Origin: Gossypium raimondii
Taxonomy: Eukaryota > Streptophyta > Magnoliopsida > Malvales > Malvaceae
Assembly: GCF_025698545.1 (NCBI RefSeq)
Contig: NC_068569.1
Span: 15,438,001-15,502,000 of the forward strand
Length of the DNA: 64,000 bases
Direction of reading: 5' to 3'
Notes under the pieces: model-generated
Told to the model about the DNA's origin: nothing
Database searches by the model: none
The model's input: the letters and a program-made list of their open reading frames with translations, nothing else
Translations under genes and position numbers: made by a program
Shown: in pieces, positions 40,120-53,372 of the stretch
Position numbering within the stretch: position 1 is the stretch's first letter
How the letters are laid out: the number at the start of each line of letters is the position of its first letter

Positions 40120-42374
40120 TATTGTCGGTTTACATATGATATTTATATTCCTACTACACCTGATAACATGTTAATTTGCATGACTTTTTGTGTTTAATTC
40201 GGTTAATTTTTGAATTGATCCCTGTTGAATTAGTGGCTTTATATTTTAATCTTGTCAGGGATGCAAATGGGATGTTATGAGTCAAAAACGAACAATAAAT
40301 GACCAAATTGCAACACAATCAATAAAGTGAGGTCGAATAAAAAATGTGGAAAAAGCCAATGACTCATCAGATTCTTTTGTCTTTGTAAAAGCCAAAATTA
40401 GAAAAAAAAAATCTGATTTTATTTTTTATTAAATTTTAATTATGTGTTGAGTAGTTAAAGCCAAATTTAGTAAATATTATGTATATAAATAGAGCTTTAA
40501 GGTGGCTTGGAAAAAACACAGTATGTTTTGCACTTGATTTTCATTTGGAATTAAATAGAATTTTTTTTCCTCAAAGTTGGTGCGTAGCATTCTTTACTTC
40601 ATTTTCAATTTTTTGTTCTTTCAAAATTTGTTTAATTGTCTTTCAAGTCCTTTCTTTTTCCAATTTCCACCATTTTCATTCAAATACAATCCATAGCCAA
40701 CCGAAGCATGATTAAGGGCCAGTTCTTCATTGCTTTTGAAAAGTGCTTTTGGAAAGTGCTGTGGAGAAGTGCTTTTCAGAAGTGCTTTTGAGAAGTGCTT
40801 TTGAAAATTTTGAGTGTTTGGTATTGCTGTCAAAAAGTGCTTTTGAAGAATAAAATGTCCATTTTAGACATGATATTATAAAGTAACAAATATGTATTTA
40901 AATAATGTTTAAATTAGTTAATATTATGATATTTTAGCAAAAATATCAAAAAAAATTATTATAACTTATTATTAATATTTTAATATATAATATTAATTTT
41001 AAATATTTCTAAGTAATTAAAATTATTTATTTATTAAATTTAATTAGAATATATAACCTATATTTAAATATTTAAATATAATAATTAAATATTTGTAATT
41101 AGATATTGACACATTATCTAATAAAGTATTCATGCGCATAGCGCATACTACTTTTTAATACCATATAAAAGTAAGGTTAAATACTACTCAACAATTTAAT
41201 ATACCATATATATTTTAGAAATAAATAAATTGCCAGTAAAAGAAAGGCTACCCACGCTTGGTTATACAAATAAAGCAGTTCCTAAAAGATTATTATAAAT
41301 ACAGAAAGTTTGTGTGTGTGGTGGGGCTAAAAAAGTAAAAAACCAGCTTAGAAGCACTTTTCTGCTGGAAAAGCTATAAATTTCTGCTTCTTCATCTTGG
41401 CAAAAGCACTTTAAAGAAGTTGAAAAATTGACCCCAAATGAAGATTATTCTTCATTACTTTTCACCCAAAAGTACTTTTGGGTGTAAAAGTGCTTTTCCA
41501 CCGGATAGAAGAACTAGCCCTAAATTCATGCTTCACTAAATTCCATATTAGCTTTAGGTCGGTGTTCTTTCCAGTTGAAAATCATGAGATACGTATCTAT
41601 ACTAAAAATCCTTCCAATTGGTATTCACATTTTTCCTAAATATCGGGATTGACAACTCATCCCTTAAAATTAATTCGATTTCAAGTCAAAAAGTGCACGT
41701 TGGGTTGGAGTCATGTTTGCGAACAGTTGGAGAAACGAGTCGGTCGTGCTATATTTGAATCTCTGAGAACAAATCAAGGGAGAAGTGATCGAGTTTAAAC
41801 GACTCATGCGGTTGAGGCCGTTAATCTGAGTTGAGTTCTTCAGAGCACAAGGCTGTCGAGATCTTGAATTGAGAACACGTGTATCTCGATTAATTAATCG
41901 GTAAGGGTTGGTTTGCAGGTCGTACCGGGACCAACTACGAGAGGAAGAATTGGTTTCTTAACTGCTATAACCAGCTTATTGTTCGGAGGAGAAGATTAAT
42001 TTTCAAGGATCGATTCAAAAATTTGGAATTCACCGAGTCTAGGGCTAAGGCTTATTATCTCTGTTTACAAAAATCTGAATCTATTTCCCGATTTAAATAT
42101 ATTTCCAATATTATTTATTTATTTATTTATGTTGTTTCGACTATTTACTTTCTAAAAAATTTTCAAAACTCCTCTAATTTGTTTGTTTATTTTTCAGCAA
42201 GTTCGTTTGGAGTCGTGGGCATGATTTTTGCCACGACAAAAATTCTGATCACAAGTTAAACGCGTAAGTTGATTATAATATCCAATCCCTGTGGACTCAA
42301 CCCTACTACCACTCTTTACTACTGTTTAGAGTTATTTTATTGTAGAAATTTTTTTTGGTGGTTTCGACGCCTGT
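40120..42374 (+). mobile_element. LTR-like remnant (probable Gypsy LTR), interrupted by a MITE
   Basis: Outside the MITE at 40716-41520 this region looks like one LTR. There is a TATATAAATAGAG promoter motif near 40478. The right end has GGACTCAACCCTACTACCACTC and GGTGGTTTCGACGCCTGT, the style that ends long Athila/Tat-type LTRs in cotton-like genomes. The frame at 42023-42259 has no recognisable domain. Left border and target duplication were not found. The right end abuts another LTR at 42375. Confidence 0.45.
40716..41520. mobile_element. PIF/Harbinger-like MITE with TAA target duplication
   Basis: The ends are inverted repeats, GGGCCAGTTCTTC at the left and the reverse complement GGGCTAGTTCTTC at the right, flanked by TAA (40713-40715 and 41521-41523). 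Subterminal AAAAGTGCTTTTG repeats occur in several copies near both ends. The centre is AT-rich and non-coding. A 3-bp TAA duplication and GGGCC ends point to the Tourist/Harbinger class; it would need a transposase supplied in trans. Confidence 0.8.
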
Positions 42375-43549
42375 TATAACAACCCGTTTTCAGTGAAATC
42401 AAAATAGTGGTTTCAGGACCACAAATCCGATTCAAAAAGAAAAATTATTTTAATAGTATTGCATGGTTTGCATTATGATAGGAGTGACACCTGAAATTTT
42501 CGTTAAGAAAATTTTACCAATTACATGTTTAATTGATAAAAGGACCAAATTGTATGAAAAGAAAAAGTTGAATTCTAGTAGCTAAAGGGATTAAATAGAT
42601 ATGATATTCAAATTTTGAGGTCCTTATAAGGCAAATAGACCATTAAGATAAGTTAGTAAATATTTATGATTATTCATCCATGGAAATTTAAGAAAAGAAA
42701 AGGACTAAATTGGAAAGTGGAAAAATAAAAGATGATAATTAAATTAAAAGACAAAATATCATTTTATATCATTATCTTCCCAAAATTTTCTAGCTAAGAG
42801 AAAGAACTTCAAGCAAGCTTTATTGGGTAAGTAATCATGTTCCATTTTTAGTAATTTTACATTCTTTGAAATCGTAATAACATAATCTATCTATTTTGGG
42901 GATCAATTTACAAAGTTATCAAAGTATTAAATTTTTTAATGGATGAGTATGCTGAAATTTTGAAATTTATGGTAGAAAATTAAAGGTTATTAATAGATAA
43001 ACAACTCTTGTAAATAAAATTTTCATGAACTTGTGATTTAGGGACTAAATTGAAAAATGTAAAATTCATGAAAATTTTTTATTTTTTGAAATACATGGAC
43101 TGTTATTGTTATATGAAAAATTTGGCTAGACTTGGAATAAGGATTAAATTGCATGAATTTCATTTTCCGAGCCTAGGGACGAAATTAGAATTAATCAAAA
43201 GTATAGAGGTAAAATGGTACTTTTGCCTAAGATGTAAATTGGATTGAATTGAATATGAAATGTGTTAAATTGATGTTAAATTCATTTATATAGATCCGGA
43301 AAGATCAAATAAGGAGTTAGATCGAGGAAAAGAAAAAGTGTCGAATTAGTAGAAAATCATATACAAGCAAGTGACGAGGTAAGTTCGTGTAACTAAATTA
43401 TGTATATTAATATGTTTGAACTGAATGTTGTATATGTGAACTGTATAAATGTCTTGTGTATGAAATTGATCACATGTTCAATAATGTCCGATAAGTAATA
43501 AGTCTCGTTTGAATAAGTGAAATTCGATGGATACAGGATTTCTTGTATT

Positions 43550-44010
43550 AGTTGTGGTCCTGCATATGTTGTGGACACACCATAGCTCGAAAGAGCATCC
43601 TATTATAAGTCCTCTCAAGCTTTTCGTTATATGGTTTCTGCGAGCATCCTGATCAGTATTGATCCTGCATGTGTTGCGGACATACCGCAGCTCTTTGTAA
43701 GTGTTCTATTATATGATCGGTGTGGATCCTGCATATATTGAGGACATACCGCAGCTCTTTATGAGCGTCCCGATATATGACTCTTAATGAGCTTCCTGAT
43801 ATGGCTTGCTTGAACTTCTTGATATATGGCTATCCGGAGCTTCCTGATAATAGCTCTTCGGAGTTACCTGTTAAGCTCACATGAGCTTTCTATTTCAAAC
43901 TCTTGTGAGTTTCCTGTTATAGCCCAGATAAGCTTCATGTTGCATGGCTCACATGAGCTTCCCGTGATATGGCTCGGGAAAGTGCTTCCTAATTATGTAC
44001 TCTAATGAGT
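43550..44010. repeat. variable-arm hairpin array in the third LTR
   Basis: Units of about 25-40 bp consist of a small hairpin followed by a TTCCTGATAT-like spacer. Arms vary but stay complementary: GCTC-GAAA-GAGC, GCTC-ACAT-GAGC (twice), AAACTC-TTGT-GAGTTT and TACTC-TAAT-GAGTA. The array sits downstream of the GGTAAGT at 43378, as in the other two LTRs. Confidence 0.78.
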
Positions 44011-44904
44011 ATCCCTGAATATGAATTGATGGATTACAGTTTTGTACACTTTAAGTGTACTACATGTGTGTCCATCGATATTTGAAATAAATTCAACGGA
44101 AAAGTTCCGACATGGGCCAAACTGAACTTGAGATGATTTGTTATGAAAATGTACATGTTGTATGGAAATATGATAAGAAAAGTATATGAATATAAAAGTT
44201 ATTATATGATGAGCTCATTCATGTTTCTTGACAATTTTGTGAATTACAATGACTAACATGTTTGATGAAGTTGGTTGTTTAGGCTATTAACCAAATTTCT
44301 TGGATGCATTTTGTATGTTTACTTTAATGGAAATAAATGGTAAGTTAAATTTCTAGTTATACGAACTTACTAACCATTAAATGCTTACTTTGTTTTATTT
44401 TCTCTGTTTTATAGTACTCGAAAGCTCGTGAATGTTGGAATTTGGTCGGAGACACATCACATTATCCCTCGGACTTCTCGGTATATAAAACAAGCTAACT
44501 TTTGGTATAATGACATGTATAAACTAAGCTAGGCATAATGATGAAATATTTTGGTTGTAACTAGCCATTGGAATGGTTAGTGTAAGGCATATTTTGATGT
44601 AATTATATAAAGCCTTATCAAGTTTGATGTGTGATAAAATGGTGAGATGATGGGAAGTATACAAACCTATTGATAAATGGTTTTGAATTATATCATAATT
44701 GATAAAGTATGCTTATAAGCATAAATGTGTTATTGGTAAGTTTAAACACTTGCACATATGAGATAATATGTCATGCATAAAACTTGGTATTGGCATTGGT
44801 TTGAGGGTTATGAATTGGCTTGTGAATGTGTTTGGATGATGTTGTAGGTGAAAGGCAAATTGAGTGAGAAAATTGGCCTGAAAATGACCTATTTTTCGTC
44901 CACA

Positions 44905-45075
44905 AGGGCAGAGACACGGCCTAGCACATGGGCGTGTGGCTGGCCATGCGACCCAAGTCAGAGAGTTACACGGGTATGGACACGGGCTTGGACACGGCCG
45001 TGTGCCTCACTTCAAATGCCCACACGGCTTGGGACATGGGCGTGTCACTCACACGGCTTGACCACACGGGCATGT
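44905..45075. repeat. GGGCGTGTG / ACACGGCCGTGT palindrome cluster
   Basis: Repeated ACACGG, GGGCGTGT and the palindrome ACACGGCCGTGT give this stretch much higher GC than the rest of the LTR. Such strings are common in cotton repeats as I remember them. Frames at 44848-45137 are by-products of this repeat, not genes. Confidence 0.7.
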
Positions 45076-45319
45076 GTCCCTTGCACCTAAGAAAAATTTT
45101 GAAATTTCGTGAAAAATTCTCTAAGTTCCCGATCTAGTCCCGACTTGTTTCTAATGCATAAATTGGGTCTTGAGGGCCAATATAAGGGACATTATGATTG
45201 AGTAGGTTAGATTTCAGATATAAATAGTAAATGATACGATTTAATTATATTTGATGTGTAAACTCCGGTAATGCTCCGTAACCCCGTTCCGGCGAAGAAT
45301 ATGGGTTAGGGGTGTTACA

Positions 45320-46187
45320 CCCACCAACACTTATGCTATAAATGGGTGTTACACATGTGTCTTCAATTCATCAATTCCATTAATAACTAAAATTTTAAAA
45401 CTTTTATGAGTAGATTAATTGAACCATAATAAATTTGATTAATTCTAAGAACTTACGTAGATTTTATCACACTCATATGTAAATCAAAATCAATATTAAA
45501 ATTATATTTATAAAAAAATTATTTAGCAATTGAATCATAGTTATACTAAAATATTTTTTAGTTATTTTATTTAAATATTTCATATAAAATAGTATCGAGT
45601 TGAGTATAATGATAAGATACATTGTACTCTTAAAAAATATTTGAACCTTATTAAGAAGGACAACTACGCATCCTTAACATAAACCATAAATTTTGGCTTT
45701 AATAGAGACATTAAAGAACTATTGGATATCAAATTAATGCATATCAAAAGTCTAAAACAAATTGAAAAACCCATAAAAATTAGGTTAACCAAAATAATAT
45801 TTAAAAATCAAATTTCTATTAATTCAAATATATCATTTAATTTCGTTAATCCAACCAAAACTTTCCTATGATCTTTTTCTTAATTGAAGATTTTTATATA
45901 ATTAATCGACGGAATTAAATTTCAATGGATTAAATATCCCCCATCATCACATTGCTTTGCTTTTCTCATATACTCAAAACAGTGATGGATATTTTCAAAA
46001 AAAATGGGCTGAAGAGAGTTCAGTTAGGTTGGGCTAGAATTCAGCTCACTAAGTCCAAACAAAACATATCTAAAAATCGAGGCCGTTAACGAACCGCGAT
46101 AAACCACATAATAAAATGAAAATATTTTTAAATCCGGAGTAACACTTTCGAGAGAAGAAGTTACTGAAATTCCAGCACTAGGATTTT
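45320..46187. other. intergenic, upstream of the GTPase gene
   Basis: AT-rich DNA with no coding frame. A second GGGTGTTACAC copy at 45343-45352 may be residue of the LTR family. The last 100 bp should contain the promoter of the GTPase gene; no clear TATA box was seen. Confidence 0.5.
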
Positions 46188-49100
46188 ATGATGAGCTTAT
46201 GTTTTTGTTCTCTGATTTCTCCTTGTCCTTCACCTTTAATTTACGACTCCAATTTTCCATGGAATTTGAATCTTAACCGCTCCGTTAGCCCTCTCACTTT
46301 TTCTACTCACGGCAACGATAGGAGTTTCGTTGCCAGGGTTGCTCAACGAGGATACGAAGTAGGTAATATTTCACTGCAGAGCCCGACTATCGAGGCAGAG
46401 GAAGAAAATGAAGTGGTTGATGAACTCGTTAATGGATCCGTCGTCGCTGAATCGGTGGAAGAGGATACACCGAGATCGGTAAGAGTTAGAAAGAAGAGAG
46501 ATGACGGTGATGGTAGTGATGATGAAAGCTTTGAGGATAGATTCAAGCTACGAAATGGGAGGGAGGTAAAATTTTTTTTTATTTCATCAGTTCAAATTTT
46601 GGGGAAATTTTTGGAATTAGCTACTAAGCAATTTTAAAATTTTTTTGAAGGTTTTTGAAGAAAAAGCTTATTTAGTGGGCGTAGAGCGAAAAGGCGAGAC
46701 GTCGGATTCTTTTGCCATCGAGGAGTCGCTGAAGGAGCTGGCTCAGCTGGCCGACACCGCTGGGCTTATGGTGGTTGGTTCAACTTATCAAAAGTACGAT
46801 TTTTATCTATTAAATCGAATTGCATTTTCATATTATAAGCTGAAATTGTCTGACTATTTTTTGGCCTTGAAGGTTAGCTTCTCCCAACCCGAGGACATAT
46901 ATAGGATCAGGAAAGGTCGCAGAAATTAAGAGCGCAATTCGTGCTTTTGAGGTTGAGACTGTAATATTTGATGATGAGCTCTCACCGGGGTAAGGTTTGT
47001 AATATTTTTCTTAGTTTCAACTTTTATATAAGAATCTAGCTTGGAGTGTTTTCGATGGGGAAAGTGTAATTTGTGATGTCAATTGTTTTTACCTTATGAA
47101 ATTGAAATGCAACCTTCATTATTTAACACTGCATCTCATCTGGCTCTATAATTAAATTTCAGGCAATTGCGGAATTTGGAGAAGGCATTCGGTGGGGATG
47201 TTAGAGTTTGTGATCGGACTGCTCTAATCCTGGATATCTTCAATCAGCGAGCTGCAACGCATGAAGCAGCTTTACAGGCAAGTTTAAGATTGTTTGTTTA
47301 ATAAAAGCACTCCTTGGTAAAACCTTTATGTACTGAAGATAATCAAAAGAAGAATAATTTATACATTTGTTACTCAAGCTATGGGGCCTTTCTAGGTTGC
47401 ATTGGCTCAAATGGAATACCAATTGCCACGTCTTACTAAAATGTGGACTCACCTTGAGCGTCAAGCTGGAGGCAAGGTGAAGGGTATGGGTGAGAAACAA
47501 ATTGAAGTGGACAAACGTATCTTACGTACTCAAGTGAGCAACAATTTCTGTTTCCCAATATTTTATAGATAGATATATGCTGCTATAGGAACTCAAAACT
47601 TGTACATAGAATAGGATTTATGGCTATTGGGGCCTCCATGACCTAACTTATGTCTTTTGCTAGATTGGAGTTCTTAAAAAAGAGCTTGAATCTGTCAGAA
47701 AACATCGAAAGCAATATAGAAACCGCCGGTTTTCTGTTCCCGTTCCTGTAGTATCTTTGGTAAGCACTTAACCTGTTTTTTTAAAAAATAATACAAGGAC
47801 AGTTTTATTGTGTTGCTTTTATGTCTCCGACATATAATACATTTGAAAGCATTATAGGTTGGGTACACAAATGCTGGCAAGAGTACACTTTTAAATCAAT
47901 TGACTGGAGCTAATGTTCTTTCAGAGGACCGACTGTTTGCTACCCTTGATCCAACAACAAGAAGGGTTCAGGTCAGTCATAAGTTTGGAAACCTATTGTT
48001 ACACCTTGCTTTCAAGCAAAAATCTGTTCTTTATGCAATTGAGTAGTCAGAGAAGATATAAATTAAAACAAAGTTGTCCAGCTGTAGCTATAAGTTTTTT
48101 CTATCTAGAAACATATCATTTCTATGTTGTGCTATTCTAATCACTTCTGTTCACTATGAGTGCATTTTGATTCTCAAATCTAGCGGCTTCTAGCTACTTC
48201 ATTTTGCTAGAAAAGAATTAAGAATTGAAGAAGTTATATAGCATGATTTAGATCTATGAATGTTGGTTTTATAAACTTGTACAGATACTGTCTTCGTGAA
48301 CAAAAGTTGCTTATTGTTATCTGGTGTTGAAAAGAGTTTTTACTGCTTTATCTATGATCTGTGCCGGTAACAAGGGATACTTGTTTCTGTTTTGTACTTT
48401 CCAGATGAAAAATGGAAGTGAATTTCTTCTTACTGATACTGTTGGTTTCATCCAAAAGTTGCCAACAACCCTGGTAATGCTTCTCACTGTTTGATGTTTA
48501 TGTTAGGAGGGGCTCCTTCATATTATGTGTCAAAGAGGGTGCCTTCTGATTTTGAAATACTTCATGCGCAATTAGTTAAATTGAAAGATGTTTCTATTGA
48601 ATCTTAATACCTAATTAGTTCAAAGAGGGTGCCCAAATAATCATGTCAGCTCCACCTAATGGTTGCTTCATGTAGGTTGCTGCATTCAGAGCTACATTAG
48701 AGGAGATATCTGAGTCTTCTCTTTTAGTGCATGTGGTGGACATCAGGTATAATGCTTTCTACTATTTTTAGTTTTTCTCCCTCTTCTCAAAATTTCAACT
48801 AGGTTTCCTGTCAATTTCAGCCATCCCCTAGCAGAGCAGCAGATAGATGCTGTGGAAAAAGTTCTAGCAGAACTAGATGTGTCAGAAATTCCAAAATTAA
48901 TGGTCTGGAACAAGGTAATGGAGATATTCTCTATCTCTAAGATACTAAGAATTGAAACATGCATAATGAACAATTTGACCCTTTTCCTTACAGCTTATTG
49001 TACTTGTGATTTTTATAACTTTATATATGCTCAATACATCTGCATGAAACCTTGCGTTTTTTTGTTGCTTAATTGCACATGGTGCCTGCAGTCTATCTTA

Positions 49101-49968
49101 CCTCAGCATGCTTATACCATTTGCTTTTGCATAGATTTATTCTTCCTTTCTAATCTAATTTTTTTAGAATTTATAATCTACTTTTACAGGCCGATTTTGC
49201 TTTTAGACACACACTAAAGTATTCATAGTGATTATAACATGTGTTAAAGTATTCTGTATCCTGGTTTATGAACCATGCATCAGAAAGGGATTAAATTGCT
49301 TATGTTACACAGTCTTGTATTCCTAATTGTCATAGGAGTGGAGCTTATCTGTAATGTTGGTGATATATATATGCATGTATGTATCATATTCTGTGCATTT
49401 TCCCAAAGTTCTGTTATTGCAACATGAAATGGACTATTTATGGCAGGTCGATAAAGTTACTGATCCAGAAAAGATCAAGTTAGAAGCAGAGAGAAGGGAA
49501 GATATTGTTTGTATATCTGCTTTGACTGGTGAGGGCTTGCTGGAATTCTGCACTGCTGTGCAGGAAAAACTAAAGGTATTTAATTGATGTTCAGATTTCG
49601 GTATCTTTAAAACATGAAAGTGGTTCATTCAGTGAAATTCTGGATCTGGACTGTGTTTTACTAGTGAGTAATGTTCTTTTTTAATAGGATTCCATGGTTC
49701 CGGTGGAAGCTTTTGTCCCATTTGACAAAGGGGAACTTCTGAGTACCATACATCAGGTTGGAATGGTGGAGAAAACTGTAAGTATTAGCTAAATATTGAA
49801 CTAATCTATTTTCCACTCATTATAAAGAGAGTTAATATCGCTGCTGTTTTCTTATATGTCTTTTCCCTTCTACAGGAATATACCGAAAACGGGACATTTG
49901 TCAAGGCATTTGTCCCTCTTCGTTTTGCTAGGCTGCTTACCCCAATGAGGCAACTGTGTAAATCATAA
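46188..49968 (+). CDS. HFLX: HflX-type ribosome-associated GTPase, chloroplast-targeted
   Basis: GTPase of the HflX branch of TRAFAC/Obg-like proteins; bacterial members bind 50S subunits and split stalled ribosomes. Exons: 46188-46565, 46651-46793, 46873-46989, 47163-47277, 47396-47533, 47664-47759, 47858-47971, 48405-48473, 48676-48746, 48821-48914, 49447-49575, 49688-49777, 49876-49968, giving 548 aa. The first 40 residues are Ser-rich with few acidic residues, like a transit peptide. An HflX N-terminal domain follows ([32 protein letters not shown]). G motifs: GYTNAGKS (G1, about 331-338), DTVGF (G3, 378-382), NKVD (G4, 444-447), SALTG (G5, 469-473). Intron 4 begins with GC, not GT. Resembles Arabidopsis At3g49725. 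The role in plastid ribosomes is inferred from the bacterial family. Confidence 0.92.
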
Positions 49969-51941
49969 CTTTCAACTCTCTTGAATGTAACCTTTCAATA
50001 GTTTGTATTAAATTCGATGAGTTCTCAAGAGCAAGAGGGTGATTTGGGAGGACAGCAGCAGCACATTTTTCAGTACAGCATTGCCCCAATACCAGTGTAT
50101 ATAGAATACCCAGCTCCGTTGTCATTAAATATGTAATAGACGTTGAACTTGACAACAATGAATGTCGGTTTTCTGTGTAAATTTGATGTGCTAGATTATA
50201 AGACCCCAAGGCACTAGCATGACTAAATCGTCAGATATTGAATAAAACAGGGGTTCATACTTCATACTGACATCGTACTTTGTTTTGCAATGAGACGTGA
50301 AACTGCTAGTCGAAGGAAAAGCCGACATCTAACTTTGATTTGCTACCATGAAGTAGATGAATCTGAAAGCTAAAGTAGCTCGGTAGCAGGTTAACCACTC
50401 GAATTTGTGAAGGGTCAACCCTGTCGTCATCTTTCCTCTTTGAAATTCCTTGTTCCTTTTATGTAATTACTAATGTCTTTCAACCACTTTTGCAGATAAC
50501 GCGGAAAGAAATAATTAGTATTGGGGTAAATTACACTAAAGGTTTTTAAATTATTAATAAGTTTATATTTTGGTCATTCAATTTTAAAAAGTTTTATTCA
50601 ATATTCAGAAGTTTTCATTTAAGTTACTGGGCTATTAAAATCGATCTTGTATGATCTTTGTTGTTCGTATTGTTTGCATTAATTGAAAGCTTTTTTTCTC
50701 TTTCTTTTTCTCTTTTTTTTCAGTTTAGTTTTTCTTAATGAAATAGTTAGATCAACTTGGATCTAAGGTATGCTTTTGTACTTGTTGATGAATACTGATC
50801 CACTATAACGATTGTCAAATTGTCGCTTGGACGAATTTAAAAAAAAATTGTTAATAGTCTAGTAACTTAAATGAAAAACTTTTGAATAGTTTAGTGACTT
50901 AAATGAAAACTTCCGAATAACTCAATGTCTATTTTGTAATCTTTTGAAGTTGAGTGACCAAAATGTAAACTTACTAATAGTTTAGTGATATTGATTGTAA
51001 TTTACTCTTAGCATTAATATACTAATGTTTATTTTGTTACTTGAGGTTTTTTTCTTTTCAATTTGGCATGAGTTTGACTTTAATATTCAATTTAATATCT
51101 AGAATAAATGACGTCATATGATCTAATGAATACTTACATGTACAGAAGTTAAAGATGATGCCAAGGGGTTGGCAAGGGCCTAGGGCCTCCAAAATGGAAA
51201 ATTTTTTTCTTTAGTCTCTTTAGAAATAATTAAAGTAAGTTAACCCATAGTGAAATTACACTCCCCAAAATAAAACAAAATAAAAATTTATTTTGTCTTT
51301 CAAAAATGATGAAAATATAAATTAACACGTAATAAAATTACACATTGATCCCTCAAAAATTTATTATTCAATCTAATATCCCTTAAAAATTCTAACTTTA
51401 TCCTAAACATGTGTGCTTTAATAAAAAATATAGATAATTAAAAAATCTCAAAACCTAAAATAATAATCTCAACATAACAGGCATATTCAAATGCATTAAA
51501 ATTTATACAATACATCAATCACATCGCTGATTTAATGACAAACTTACAAAAATTTAAAGTTAATTGAGATTGGATTACTTTGTTAGTAAACCCCTTACCT
51601 ATGGTGACGTAATTATTTGCTCTTATATATAAAAGAAATTTATACGATACAAAGTCAAAACCAACATGTAAATTATCCATCTTTGGGTTGTTTCTTTCTA
51701 GGCTAATGCTAAATGTAGCGTTCAATTTTCATTTACATTGAGATGAGATTTGGGTTTTGGGAAGGAGTGACTAAATTAATCCTTACTATAATAAGCTATG
51801 AAGTGTAAGGAGCAGGTAAACCAGAAGCACCGCACGAAAATAAGCGTGGAGACAAGTTGACGCAGTCTTGGCTATCAGTATTAGATGCTTTTTCCGGGAA
51901 GATTTGCCGAGTGGAGCAGTTGATTTAATCGTTACAACCAT
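49969..51941. other. intergenic, with one foldback element
   Basis: Contains the GTPase 3' flank, a foldback at 50523-51007 and AT-rich DNA leading to the peroxidase promoter. Frames at 49937-50209 and 51519-51983 are not protein-like. A GGGCCTAGGGCCTCC stretch near 51178 looks repeat-derived but could not be placed. Confidence 0.5.
50523..51007. repeat. foldback element (Mutator-like MITE candidate)
   Basis: Left GGGGTAAATTACAC ... AAGTTTATATTTTGGTCATTCAA pairs with right reverse complement GAGTAAATTACAATC ... AAGTTTACATTTTGGTCACTCAA, and again at GAAGTTTTCATTTAAGT. The flanks TTAGTATT (50515-50522) and TTAGCATT (51008-51015) differ by one base, a plausible 8-9 bp target duplication. It has no coding frame. 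Confidence 0.7.
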
Positions 51942-51948
51942 TATAAAT
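51942..51948 (+). promoter_or_regulatory. TATA box of the peroxidase gene
   Basis: TATAAAT about 52 bp upstream of the ATG at 52000, predicting a very short 5' leader of some 25 nt. A CCAAT lies downstream at about 51959, so it is not a normal CAAT box. Confidence 0.5.
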
Positions 51949-51999
51949 TCCATTGCCAACCAATGACCGTTTATCGCTAACACTTATTTCAAATCATCA

Positions 52000-53372
<1,373 letters not shown>

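Larger units (their letters stand above)
42375..45319. mobile_element. third long solo LTR of the TGTAACA...TGTTACA family
   Basis: Starts TATAACAACCCG, equivalent to TGTAACAGCCC with the second base changed, and ends GGGGTGTTACA. The GTGGTTTCAGGACCACAAAT block near its start and the ATTGGAATGG block at 44570 match the outer LTR at 10412. It has no gag or pol. A clear 5-bp target duplication was not found (left CCTGT, right CCCAC). It carries a hairpin array (43550-44010) and a second palindrome cluster (44905-45075). Confidence 0.72.

Noticed and set aside
42023-42259. 78-codon frame as a membrane protein gene
   Set aside because: It is AT-driven hydrophobic sequence within a probable LTR remnant, with no homology I recognise.
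44848-45137. Two plus-strand reading frames of 69-80 codons
   Set aside because: They are translations of the CGTGTG palindrome cluster inside a solo LTR and are rich in Trp, Thr and Arg from the repeat.
42370-45324. Target duplication of the third LTR
   Set aside because: The flanks CCTGT and CCCAC do not match; shifting the ends by a few bases did not give a duplication.
46343-46546. Minus-strand Ser-rich frame
   Set aside because: Antisense shadow of the acidic stretch in exon 1 of the GTPase gene.
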